Source: Nostoc desertorum CM1-VF14
Lineage (GTDB): Bacteria > Cyanobacteriota > Cyanobacteriia > Cyanobacteriales > Nostocaceae
Reading direction: 5' to 3'
Length of the DNA: 35,623 nucleotides
Assembly: GCA_019359245.1 (NCBI GenBank)
Contig: JAHHHR010000077.1
Location: 1-35,623 of the forward strand
Below the pieces are notes generated by a model. It saw only the letters and a program-made list of their open reading frames with translations, searched no databases and was not told the origin of the DNA. The translations under genes and the position numbers were made by a program. Shown here piece by piece: positions 8,306-16,655 of the stretch (positions are counted from its first letter, which is position 1; every line of letters starts with the position of its first letter).

Positions 8306-8771
8306 TGCTAATTCTTGGTTATGGGAATATGAGTCAAAAGGAGTCGGGAGTTGAAAGTTACGAGTTAGGAGTTAAGATGGCTCCAACGATCAAGGGATGG
8401 AGTATTAAATGAGATAAGCTTGTTGGTTGTTTCACCAATTAAGGGCGTTAGCGCAGTGGGAAGCAAGTCCAGCTTTAAAGGACAAGCCATCAGTCAGTCA
8501 TATAAAATTATTCTGACGCTTGGCTCTTAACTTCTAACTTCTAACTCCTAACTCTTAACTTCCGATTTATGACTCCCTATTAGTAAAATAAACGCAAAAC
8601 TCAACATTAGTCAGACTTGCAACCTATACAAGACTATCTTGGCCGATTTTGTAAGCTACGAAGGTAACAAAATTGTTAAAAAAAACCGTCAGAGTATGAT
8701 AGACCTATGGTTCTAGTTTACAAGTGCAGGCACTATCCCCCAACAATCGCTTCCTGTAAAGTTAACTTCCC
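8306..8771. other. Divergent intergenic region with heptamer-like repeats
   Basis: This 466-bp spacer separates the divergently transcribed 78-aa gene and the large SGNH gene, so it must hold promoters for both. It carries GAGTTAGGAGTTAAG-type repeats at 8341-8376 and their inverse, CTTCTAACTTCTAACTCCTA, at 8525-8563. The two blocks are inverted copies about 150 bases apart and could pair. Between them, GGGCGTTAGCGCAGTGGG looks like the start of a tRNA but lacks the rest. No gene is supported. Confidence 0.6.
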
Positions 8772-11700
8772 ATGAAAACAGTATTACCAGATCGCCAGCA
8801 ATCCTTAGTGCAATGGGTAAGCCAAGCAACAGGGATCAACACTTTCGGAGTGAAAGTTCGGTTACGGGGAAATGACCTTCATATTCTTTGTGAAGGTACA
8901 GAATGTCCGCAGCGTTGGCGCACTTTGTCTGACTTGCTGCAAGCACTACAACAAACAAACTTAGATATCCTCACAAGTAACGAACAACCCTCAATATATC
9001 AAGTATTTGTCTATGGCCGAAGAAAAGGGGAACAACGCCCCAAATGGTGCCACCGGGTTTACTTGAATCAAATAGATAAGCATCTGGAGCAGGTGGAGCA
9101 AGCCTTGCTAGCAGACTCGGAAAAATCAAAACAATTGGGTGGGGCGCTGATTGTCTCTAACGAAAGTTTGGCACGCCAAGGCAACCCAGAGGCCATTGCT
9201 CGGTATCTTAGCGAAACGCTAAGTGTATTAGGCGTATCAGTACAAGTAAAGATTAAGCCATATAAGCCAAAGAACTCTCAGCCAGAAGAAGATCGCTTGT
9301 GGATATTTTGCCAGTCGAGCTATAGCCCTGATGCATCGTTGCTTGCTGAACCGATAGCACAGAAGTTGCGTTATCTCAAGCTTTCTGGCTACCAAGATGC
9401 CATAATTGTTTCCCAGGTAAGCGGCGAAACTGCCCCTGATTGGCTGCTGCGGGTGGATTTGACACCACCAGAGGTAATGCTGAAGGAGTGGGCGCGTTGG
9501 GGAGATGTACAAGCGATCGCTCGATTATTAACTGAGGTATTGTCAGGGTTAAAAATTGGTGTACAAGTTTCTCTGAAAGAATCAACACTACATATCTTTT
9601 GTATCCCAGCTTTTGATCCCTTAGGAACCGCTCCAATTCCCGACAAGGTAGTGTGCTTAGATGCGATTTTACCCCAGTTAGAAGCGATCGCCCCTCAAGG
9701 CATTCTCGCCGCCACTGTATACGGACAAAAAGCAGGCGACCAGGAACCTACTTGGATTGATTGGCTGGCTTTACCTGCTGCAAAATATCCCGCCTTTGCC
9801 ACATCACCGCTAGATTTGGCCAATACTGGTGATGAACCAGCCATCATATTTTTACTGGAGCGTTTACTCAATCCTGACCTGGATTGGCGTCTATTGACAG
9901 GTGGAGTTCGCGTCCTCCTGCTGAACAAAAATGATTTATTACACATCATGTGTGATGCGCCTATTTGCCCAGGACGTCAACAAGTAGCAAACAAAGTTAC
10001 ACAGTTTATTCGCCAGTTAAAGATTCCTGGTATCATGGGGATACGTGTCTACGGTCGCCGGGCTGGGAATAAAGAACCTTTTTGGCACTATGGTGTTGAT
10101 CTTGAGCATCGCCAACGATTAGTACCAGAAGCAACCCCAGAATTTGCTGCTACTTCTAAATACGTTAACGATCTGGTAAGCTCTGAGACTAGTGAGCCAA
10201 TTTTGCGCCCCGACTTAACGACAGAAGATGTTCAAAGTTTTGTGACAGAAGTAGCGCGAGATTGGATGGTAACGGCGAGTGCAACAGCGAAAAAATTCCT
10301 GTTGAAAAGCCAGCTATTTACCGAAAGCCACGAGTCGCAAGAACAAACCCCTGATGTTCAAGGACTTAAGATTGCTTTAGTTTGGGGGACACTAGGATTA
10401 TTACTTACCCTCCAAACCGATTGGGTGTTGGGTCAAATTATTGCACGGGGTACAACTAGTTCGCCAAAAGTGGCTAATGTCTTGCCTTCATCTTCTTCTA
10501 GGCAAAAGGCATCTTTGACATCTGGGAAAACTCAGAGTGAGAAAACGACATTTTTTACCAGCACTTCTAAAACAAAATCTCCTCCAAATCAGAGTTCTGT
10601 ATTTAATGCTTCTGAGTTTACTCAAAGTGATGAGACTCCAATAAATAATTTAGCAGCCGCACCACTGAAGGAAAAAGCAACCGCTACCGCTATTCTTTTA
10701 GCAGCGCGATCGCAAATGCCAAGTTTCAATGTTAGGCAGTTAGACGAGCAACTAGCACTGTATAAACAGCGTTTGGCTATAAATGGTACTCCGCCAGATG
10801 TGTTAATTATTGGCTCCTCCCGCGCTCTTAGGGGAATAGATCCGGCAGCACTTTCTAAAGCTTTAGTGACTCAGGGCTATCCAAATATTGATGTGTTTAA
10901 CTTTGGGATTAACGGTGCTACCGCACAAGTTGTAGACTTTGTGATTCGCCATGTACTAGAACCATCAGAACTGCCTAAAATAATTCTTTGGGCAGATGGG
11001 GCCCGTGCCTTCAACGGTGGACGCGAGGATATTACTTTTAAATCCATCGCGGCATCAGCTGGTTATAAACAAGCATTCCAAAAAACCCCAACAACAGCCG
11101 ATAGCAGTTATTCGCCCGAAAATACGGTAAGTTCAAAAGAAGAAAAGGTAAAAGAAGAAAAACCGGAAATTAGCACCTATGAAGCTGTCAATCAGTCGTT
11201 AAATCAGGCTTTAGCATCTCTTTCTGCTAGCTACCCAAACCGCGACCAAATTAAAAATTTACTGCAAAAACAACTGCTTATATTTGGTCGCAATCAGACA
11301 GTTGCATCACAAAGACAACCAACAGACGGTACTTCAGATGAGATTACTTCTCGACAATCAGTTGATTTTGATGGTTTTCTACCTTTGTCTATTCGCTTCA
11401 ATCCTGCTAGATACTATCAAAAACATTCTAGAGTTACCGGAAATTACGACAACGACTATAAATTTTTCCAAGTAGAAGGACAGCAAGATGCTGCCTTTCA
11501 AGAAGTGCTTCAGTTTGCCCAGTCTCAGAAAATTGCCTTAGTTTTTATCAATATGCCTCTTACGGCAGATTATTTAGATCCAGTGCGTAAACAATATGAG
11601 CAAGAATTTCAGGAATATATGTTGCGTCTAGCTACTAGTCCCAACTTTATTTATCGAGATCTGAGCCAACAGTGGCCAAAAGCAAATGACTACTTTTCTG

Positions 11701-11786
11701 ACCCCAGCCACCTCAACCGCTTTGGAGCATACGAAGTCTCTAAAAAGTTGGCTAATGACCCGATGATTCCTTGGCCCGTGAAGTAA
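8772..11786 (+). CDS. Large membrane-anchored SGNH-hydrolase-like protein (DUF1574 type)
   Basis: A 1004-aa protein. The N-terminal half carries four related repeats of 70-75 residues at about 26-95, 155-229, 262-334 and 377-443. Each has a strand like GVKVRLRGNDLHILC and ends near VYGRRKGEQRPKW. A single hydrophobic helix follows (about 532-554), then a Ser/Thr-rich linker, then an SGNH-type domain. That domain shows block I GSSRA (Ser682 or Ser683), block II NFGINGA (Asn710 to Gly715) and the terminal DPSH pair (Asp977, His980). This layout resembles DUF1574 proteins and the AlgX/AlgJ partners of MBOAT acyltransferases. The next gene, 109 bases on, is an MBOAT protein, so an O-acyl transfer role at the envelope is inferred. 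The repeats probably sit in the cytoplasm. No strong ribosome binding site is seen. Confidence 0.85.
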   Translation: MKTVLPDRQQSLVQWVSQATGINTFGVKVRLRGNDLHILCEGTECPQRWRTLSDLLQALQQTNLDILTSNEQPSIYQVFVYGRRKGEQRPKWCHRVYLNQIDKHLEQVEQALLADSEKSKQLGGALIVSNESLARQGNPEAIARYLSETLSVLGVSVQVKIKPYKPKNSQPEEDRLWIFCQSSYSPDASLLAEPIAQKLRYLKLSGYQDAIIVSQVSGETAPDWLLRVDLTPPEVMLKEWARWGDVQAIARLLTEVLSGLKIGVQVSLKESTLHIFCIPAFDPLGTAPIPDKVVCLDAILPQLEAIAPQGILAATVYGQKAGDQEPTWIDWLALPAAKYPAFATSPLDLANTGDEPAIIFLLERLLNPDLDWRLLTGGVRVLLLNKNDLLHIMCDAPICPGRQQVANKVTQFIRQLKIPGIMGIRVYGRRAGNKEPFWHYGVDLEHRQRLVPEATPEFAATSKYVNDLVSSETSEPILRPDLTTEDVQSFVTEVARDWMVTASATAKKFLLKSQLFTESHESQEQTPDVQGLKIALVWGTLGLLLTLQTDWVLGQIIARGTTSSPKVANVLPSSSSRQKASLTSGKTQSEKTTFFTSTSKTKSPPNQSSVFNASEFTQSDETPINNLAAAPLKEKATATAILLAARSQMPSFNVRQLDEQLALYKQRLAINGTPPDVLIIGSSRALRGIDPAALSKALVTQGYPNIDVFNFGINGATAQVVDFVIRHVLEPSELPKIILWADGARAFNGGREDITFKSIAASAGYKQAFQKTPTTADSSYSPENTVSSKEEKVKEEKPEISTYEAVNQSLNQALASLSASYPNRDQIKNLLQKQLLIFGRNQTVASQRQPTDGTSDEITSRQSVDFDGFLPLSIRFNPARYYQKHSRVTGNYDNDYKFFQVEGQQDAAFQEVLQFAQSQKIALVFINMPLTADYLDPVRKQYEQEFQEYMLRLATSPNFIYRDLSQQWPKANDYFSDPSHLNRFGAYEVSKKLANDPMIPWPVK

Positions 11787-11891
11787 GAGGCAGAGGGGCA
11801 GGGGGTCAGGGGGCAAGGGGTACAGAGAGAAAACTATGCCCCATGCCCAATGACTAATGACTAATGACTAATGACTAATGACTAATGACTA
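11787..11891. repeat. G-rich spacer followed by heptamer STRR array
   Basis: Directly after the stop comes a G-rich stretch (11787-11820, GGGG blocks separated by CA/TCA). It is followed by ATGCCCC-ATGCCCA and then six exact ATGACTA heptamers at 11850-11891. The array ends four bases before the ATG of the MBOAT gene, so the whole ribosome-binding region of that gene is repeat sequence with no Shine-Dalgarno motif. Confidence 0.9.
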
Positions 11892-11895
11892 AAAA

Positions 11896-13395
11896 ATGAA
11901 CTTTATATCAATTTTCTATGGGCTATTCTTATTGAGTGTGTTAGGAATTTATTGGTCTTTAGCACAACATAAATTGCGATTATGGACGCTGCTAATTGCC
12001 AGTTTGGTTTTCTACGCATCATTGCACATCCAGTATATACCACTACTATTAGCATTAACCTTTATTAATTTCCGTGTGGGGCTAGAGATTGGTAAAAATA
12101 CATCACCAGGAAAACATTCTCTTGATTGGCAAATTTCTAATGAAGAGTGGCAATTTGCCCAAGGTGACTGGAATCGCCGTCGTTTAAAACTTTTGTGGCT
12201 AGGGATAAGTTTAAATGTTTTACTATTATTAGGTTTTAAGTATTTTACCCCTTTATTAAAGTTTGTTTTTAATATACAAACAAACTCACCAGATAGCTCT
12301 TTTAAATTAATTGCACCCTTGGGAATTTCATTTTTTACCTTTGAATGCATTGCCTATTTAATAGATGTTTATCGTGGTGCCCCTGCTACTGATCAGTTTC
12401 TCAAATTTGCTACCTACAAATTATTCTTCGTCAAACTGATTTCAGGCCCGATTACGCGCTACCACAACTTAGCAAATCAATTTAATACACTAAGCTTCCC
12501 CAGTAGCGATAGAGTAGCCCAGGCGCTGTGGTTGATTGCTAGGGGCGCAGTCAAAAAAGGTATTTTTGCAGACCACTTGGGGATTTTCGTCGATTTATGT
12601 TTTGGGAACTTACAACGGGCGGGTAGTACCGATCTGTGGTTAGCTACATTTGCCTACGGTTTGCAGTTATATCTAGATTTCAACGGTTATGTAGACATTG
12701 CCCGTGGTAGTGCTATGCTTTTTGGCTTGGTTCTACCTGAGAATTTCGACTTTCCTTATTTCAGCACCAATATTTCCGAATTTTGGCGACGCTGGCACAT
12801 GACTCTAGGAGATTGGCTACGTAACTATGTCTACTTTCCTTTGGGTGGTTCTCGTCAGGGTTTAGTACGTACCTGCTGGAATTTATTTATTGTAATGCTA
12901 ATCGCTGGTATCTGGCACGGTGCTGCCTTGGGTTATGTAGTTTGGGGCATATTCCACGGGTTAGCCTTGGTGGTTCATCGACTTACAGATACTATGAGCG
13001 ATCGCTTTGAAAAGCTAGAACAATTCTGGCAAAATCCTCTGGGTATCTTTGTAGCTTGGTTATTGACCCAATTAATGGTTTTTACCTCTTGGATTTGGTT
13101 CCGCTTACCTAATCTTCAAGACTCTTCTTTGGTAATTCGGCATCTTTGGAATTACCCTGCTGACGATCAGTTTGCTCAAAAGGTATATGTAGATGCCTTA
13201 AATATAAGCCAATCTCAACTCACTTGGTTACTTATAGCTTTAGCTGCCCTTATGGCTGTAGTTTATGCCTTTAACCGAATGCTGAAGTTAGAGTTTAACT
13301 GGCCTCTTAAGCTTGTCTTTGTCCCCATCTGTTTCTACGCTGTTTGGTTATTCGCTCCTGAAGGTAGTTTGCCCTACATATACTTTGATTTTTAA
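11896..13395 (+). CDS. MBOAT-family O-acyltransferase, AlgI-like
   Basis: A 499-aa polytopic membrane protein of the membrane-bound O-acyltransferase family. The AlgI-type signatures are present: FWRRWHMTLGDWLRNYVYFPLGG (His301) and IAGIWHGAALGYVVWG with the expected catalytic His341. About ten hydrophobic segments are spread along the length. AlgI proteins pass acetyl groups across the membrane to a periplasmic SGNH partner that decorates a polysaccharide, and the preceding gene supplies such a partner. The pair is therefore probably an exopolysaccharide or cell-wall acetylation unit; the polymer is unknown. Length matches the family. The leader is entirely heptamer repeat, so translation probably starts without a Shine-Dalgarno interaction or is coupled to upstream transcription. 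Confidence 0.92.
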   Translation: MNFISIFYGLFLLSVLGIYWSLAQHKLRLWTLLIASLVFYASLHIQYIPLLLALTFINFRVGLEIGKNTSPGKHSLDWQISNEEWQFAQGDWNRRRLKLLWLGISLNVLLLLGFKYFTPLLKFVFNIQTNSPDSSFKLIAPLGISFFTFECIAYLIDVYRGAPATDQFLKFATYKLFFVKLISGPITRYHNLANQFNTLSFPSSDRVAQALWLIARGAVKKGIFADHLGIFVDLCFGNLQRAGSTDLWLATFAYGLQLYLDFNGYVDIARGSAMLFGLVLPENFDFPYFSTNISEFWRRWHMTLGDWLRNYVYFPLGGSRQGLVRTCWNLFIVMLIAGIWHGAALGYVVWGIFHGLALVVHRLTDTMSDRFEKLEQFWQNPLGIFVAWLLTQLMVFTSWIWFRLPNLQDSSLVIRHLWNYPADDQFAQKVYVDALNISQSQLTWLLIALAALMAVVYAFNRMLKLEFNWPLKLVFVPICFYAVWLFAPEGSLPYIYFDF

Positions 13396-13766
13396 GTTTC
13401 TACAAAAAATCAACACAAAACAGTAAGACAATGTACAACTTATTCTTTCGTTACAAATCGATAGAGTTGAAAATTTCTCTAACAGCTTATTTGTAAAGGA
13501 ATGTAAAGACAATAAACGAGGCGATCACGTCATTGAAAGTTATAGCCAGTTTAGTCTTGAAATGGCTTACAAAGCCTAAATTCATTACTTTTATTACTAC
13601 TTTATATAGCAGGAAAACTTTATATTTCGATTATTATGTTAAAGAATTCTGTTACAGAATATTAAGTCAAAGATCGCGTCAAAGTAAATTAATGTAGACT
13701 GTATTTCAACAGGCAAAATCAAATCTGCTTGTTCCATATTTAACAAAAAACAGCACTTATAAAATA
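13396..13766 (+). promoter_or_regulatory. psbA upstream region with a 15-bp palindrome
   Basis: This 371-bp A/T-rich region contains no gene. It holds an exact palindrome, ATTCTGT-T-ACAGAAT, at 13646-13660, about 106 bases before the psbA start, a plausible regulator or stem-loop site. psbA genes are normally strongly light-regulated, so the promoter must lie here, but I cannot assign -35 and -10 boxes with confidence. No clear Shine-Dalgarno sequence precedes the ATG. Confidence 0.5.
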
Positions 13767-14849
13767 ATGACCACAACCTTACAACGGCGCTCTGACGCTA
13801 ACGTATGGGATCGCTTTTGCGAGTGGATTACCAGCACTGACAACCGTATATATATCGGTTGGTTTGGTGTATTGATGATCCCAACCCTGCTAGCTGCTAC
13901 TGCTTGTTTCGTAATCGCTTTTATCGCAGCACCTCCAGTAGACATCGACGGTATCCGTGAACCTGTTGCAGGTTCATTGATTTACGGAAACAACATCATC
14001 TCTGGTGCAGTTGTTCCTTCCTCCAACGCTATTGGCTTGCACTTCTACCCCATTTGGGAAGCTGCTTCCTTAGATGAGTGGTTGTACAACGGTGGTCCTT
14101 ACCAATTGGTAGTTTTCCACTTCTTGATCGGTTGCGCTTGCTACCTGGGTCGTCAGTGGGAACTTTCTTACCGTTTAGGCATGCGTCCTTGGATCTGCGT
14201 AGCTTACAGCGCACCTTTGGCTTCCGCTACCGCAGTATTCTTGATCTACCCCATCGGTCAAGGTTCTTTCTCTGATGGTATGCCTTTGGGTATCTCTGGA
14301 ACCTTCAACTTCATGATCGTGTTCCAAGCAGAACATAACATCTTGATGCACCCCTTCCATATGTTAGGTGTGGCTGGTGTATTTGGCGGTTCATTGTTCT
14401 CTGCAATGCACGGTTCTCTGGTAACTTCTTCCTTGGTGCGTGAAACCACCGAAACCGAATCACAAAACTACGGTTACAAATTCGGTCAAGAAGAAGAAAC
14501 CTACAACATTGTTGCAGCCCACGGCTACTTCGGTCGTCTAATCTTCCAATACGCTTCTTTCAACAACAGCCGTTCACTGCACTTCTTCCTCGCAGCTTGG
14601 CCCGTCGTCGGTATCTGGTTCACCGCTTTGGGTATCAGCACGATGGCGTTCAACTTGAACGGTTTCAACTTCAACCAATCAGTAATTGACTCCCAAGGTC
14701 GCGTCATCAGCACCTGGGCAGACGTAATCAACCGCGCTAACTTGGGTATGGAAGTAATGCACGAGCGTAACGCTCACAACTTCCCCCTAGACTTAGCTGC
14801 TGGTGAAATTACTCCTGTAGCTCTTACTGCTCCTGCTATCAACGGTTAA
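13767..14849 (+). CDS. psbA: Photosystem II D1 protein, Q130 (D1:1-like) form
   Basis: A 360-aa D1 reaction-centre protein, the thylakoid subunit that binds P680, the QB quinone and most of the Mn4CaO5 ligands. All key residues are in place: Tyr161, Asp170, Glu189, His190, His198, His215, Ser264, His272, His332, Glu333, His337, Asp342 and Ala344, followed by a 16-residue tail removed by CtpA. Position 130 is Gln, the form associated with low-light D1:1, while high-light copies carry Glu. Gly80, Phe158 and Thr286 are the standard residues, so it is not the microaerobic D1-prime type. Nostoc relatives carry several psbA copies; this is one of them. Codon use is strongly biased to C-ending codons (TTC, AAC, ATC), as expected for high expression. 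A terminator follows at 14869. Confidence 0.99.
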   Translation: MTTTLQRRSDANVWDRFCEWITSTDNRIYIGWFGVLMIPTLLAATACFVIAFIAAPPVDIDGIREPVAGSLIYGNNIISGAVVPSSNAIGLHFYPIWEAASLDEWLYNGGPYQLVVFHFLIGCACYLGRQWELSYRLGMRPWICVAYSAPLASATAVFLIYPIGQGSFSDGMPLGISGTFNFMIVFQAEHNILMHPFHMLGVAGVFGGSLFSAMHGSLVTSSLVRETTETESQNYGYKFGQEEETYNIVAAHGYFGRLIFQYASFNNSRSLHFFLAAWPVVGIWFTALGISTMAFNLNGFNFNQSVIDSQGRVISTWADVINRANLGMEVMHERNAHNFPLDLAAGEITPVALTAPAING

Positions 14850-14868
14850 TTCTGAACATTAGCTAAAT

Positions 14869-14903
14869 AAAAAGCGCCTTCCAGAAATGGGGGGCGCTTT
14901 TTT
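14869..14903 (+). terminator. Rho-independent terminator of psbA
   Basis: AAAAAGCGCC pairs with GGCGCTTTTT around a 14-base loop and runs into a T-tract, 20 bases after the psbA stop. This is a textbook intrinsic terminator. Confidence 0.92.
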
Positions 14904-14971
14904 GTTGTAATTACCTTAAAACTAACCCTTTAATAAATTCTGTAGTAATTGAATAATGCTGAGGTAATTGT

Positions 14972-15010
14972 GAGGCGATTTCTACGACGGGCTACGCCAC
15001 TCGCAAGGTA
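14972..15010. repeat. Dispersed GGCTACGCC-type repeat
   Basis: A short GC-rich segment containing GAGGCGATTTCTACGACGGG followed by CTACGCCACTCGC, of the same interspersed family seen at 1618, 17708, 27611, 27732 and 28563. It lies between psbA and the 81-aa gene. Confidence 0.55.
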
Positions 15011-15104
15011 CTTCTGACGTATTGAAATATACTCTTTTTGGAAGATGAATCGCTCTTTAAGGGTGAGTATAAAGTTAATTAGGAATTCTAAAAGAGGTCA
15101 AGCA

Positions 15105-15350
15105 ATGGCTACAAATACAGGTAACGGAGAATCTCAAGAACCCATTAGCAACTTGGAATACGATTTTGTCACCGTTTTGCACAACAAGGCTGAAGCCGTT
15201 AAAGCTTACGATACCTATATCAAAGATGCAGAGCAAGTAGGTTCTCAGCCTTGTGTAGAATTGTTCCAAAAATTGCGGCAATCTGATATTGAACACGCGC
15301 AAGAGATTCGCCAACATCTACAACAAGTGTTGCAACACGGTAAGATGTAA
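15105..15350 (+). CDS. Small two-helix protein, possibly ferritin-like
   Basis: An 81-aa protein. The ATG at 15105 is chosen because AAGAGGTC lies seven bases upstream, a good Shine-Dalgarno; a longer in-frame start at 15045 lacks one. After a disordered N-terminus (1-15) it has two long helices, about 18-42 (YDFVTVLHNKAEAVKAYDTY) and 49-75 (with SDIEHAQEIRQHL). Glu30, Asp61 and His64 are spaced roughly as metal ligands in two-helix ferritin-like proteins that dimerise to make a four-helix bundle. This is an inference from the pattern only. It follows psbA in the same direction but beyond the psbA terminator, so it needs its own promoter. Confidence 0.75.
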   Translation: MATNTGNGESQEPISNLEYDFVTVLHNKAEAVKAYDTYIKDAEQVGSQPCVELFQKLRQSDIEHAQEIRQHLQQVLQHGKM

Positions 15351-15365
15351 CCCAGGTTTTTAACT

Positions 15366-15416
15366 GCGATCGCTTCTGGTTTAGTAAAACTAAACATAAA
15401 AGAGGCGATCGCGCTT
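15366..15416 (+). terminator. HIP1-pair hairpin, probable terminator
   Basis: Two GCGATCGC octamers at 15366-15373 and 15405-15412 can pair to form an outer stem. Inside lies GTTTAGT-AAA-ACTAAAC (15379-15395), and GCTTTT follows. It begins 16 bases after the stop of the 81-aa gene. Confidence 0.65.
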
Positions 15417-15621
15417 TTAATATTTAAATAAAATTAGAAAATTAATGTTTCGAGCTTTGCCTTCAGCGCCCCTTGGAAGCCAATAGTTAAGCTGATGCGC
15501 GCCTAAATTATATAAATACTGTTTACGGCCGTAAACTGTTAGCTGTTATCAGTCATCGGTCATCAGCCTTGATGTAAATGTTCAATTTAAATGTGTAACA
15601 GCTTAATGGCTGATTGCAGCA

Positions 15622-15652
15622 TTAAAAAAGCAGATGTTTGTTTCCATCTGCT
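15622..15652 (-). terminator. Intrinsic terminator of the trpS-metF-like unit
   Basis: Read on the minus strand, AGCAGATG and CATCTGCT form an eight-base stem with an eight-base loop, followed by TTTTTAAT. It lies 25 bases past the stop at 15677. Confidence 0.85.
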
Positions 15653-15676
15653 GTAAGAAAAGATTAGTTATCTCAT

Positions 15677-16615
15677 TTACTTAGATACTAACTGATTAAC
15701 TGGAGCAACCCCAGCTAAATCTAAAATTGGCGCGATCGCATCTTCTCGCTTCACTGCCATCATATGGACACCCTGACATAATTGCCGTGCTATTTGCACT
15801 TGTTCAGCAGCAATTTTCATCCCTTCCTCAAAAGGATCTTTGGCTTTTGCCAATCTATCAATAATATGTTGGGGAATATTTACACCCGGAACACATCTAT
15901 TAATAAACTGGGCATTTTTTGCCGATTTCAACAGAAAAATCCCTGCCAAAATCGGTTTTTTATAGCCAGAGGCAATGGCATCCATAAACTTTTCTAGCCG
16001 CTCAAAATCGGTAATCAACTGACTTTGAAAAAACTGCGCTCCTGCTTCGATTTTGCGTTCAAATCGACTTTGCAAACCCGACCAACTTTTGCATTGCGGA
16101 TCTACAGCTGCACCAACAAATAAATCTAACGCTCCATCAGTCAAAGGTTTTTCGTTCCAATCAACGCCTTGATTCATTTTCCGGATCAGTTGCAGCAGTC
16201 GCACAGCTTCCAAGTCAAACACAGCTTTGGCATCTGGATGATCGCCTGCTTTTACTGGGTCGCCAGTCAAAGCTAAGATATTATGTATGCCCAAAGCATG
16301 AGCACCCATAAGGTCAGCTTGTAAACCAATGCGGTTGCGATCGCGGCAAGCAATTTGACAAATCGGCTCTACACCGTTTTGTAACAAAATAACCGAGGCC
16401 ATTAACGAAGACATCCGTAATACTGCGCGGCTACCATCGGTAACATTGACGGCATGAACCCTTCCCTTAAGAGTCGCCGCCATTTGAATCATGTGCACTG
16501 GATCTCCCCCTTTTGGAGGTGCTACCTCGGCAGTAACTAGAAATTCACCTGCTTGTACAGCTCTCTGGAAGGCTGTGGGGCTATGGGTGTGATGCATAAA
16601 ATTAAGAATTTCCAT
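15677..16615 (-). CDS. Methylenetetrahydrofolate reductase family protein
   Basis: A 312-aa MetF-like TIM-barrel flavoprotein, expected to reduce 5,10-methylene-tetrahydrofolate to 5-methyl-tetrahydrofolate for methionine synthesis. Signatures are LVTAEVAPPKG near the N-terminus with the conserved Glu30, QIACRDRNRIGLQADLMGA, and HNILALTGDPVKAGDHP, which is the FAD-binding core. The C-terminal part (PILAGIFLLKSAKNAQFINR, then GVNIPQHIIDRL) matches the longer family members found in cyanobacteria. Met7 is an alternative start. It lies 40 bases downstream of trpS on the same strand, so the two are probably cotranscribed and share the terminator at 15622. The related MetF-like subfamily that lacks proven activity cannot be excluded. 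Confidence 0.88.
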   Translation of the reverse strand: MEILNFMHHTHSPTAFQRAVQAGEFLVTAEVAPPKGGDPVHMIQMAATLKGRVHAVNVTDGSRAVLRMSSLMASVILLQNGVEPICQIACRDRNRIGLQADLMGAHALGIHNILALTGDPVKAGDHPDAKAVFDLEAVRLLQLIRKMNQGVDWNEKPLTDGALDLFVGAAVDPQCKSWSGLQSRFERKIEAGAQFFQSQLITDFERLEKFMDAIASGYKKPILAGIFLLKSAKNAQFINRCVPGVNIPQHIIDRLAKAKDPFEEGMKIAAEQVQIARQLCQGVHMMAVKREDAIAPILDLAGVAPVNQLVSK

Positions 16616-16655
16616 TTATTAAATGGTATAGCAAATCACACCCAAAAGTGAAAAC

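Noticed and set aside
8443..8490. tRNA-like start GGGCGTTAGCGCAGTGGG
   Set aside because: No anticodon stem, T-loop (GTTCGA) or acceptor partner follows, so it is not a tRNA gene.
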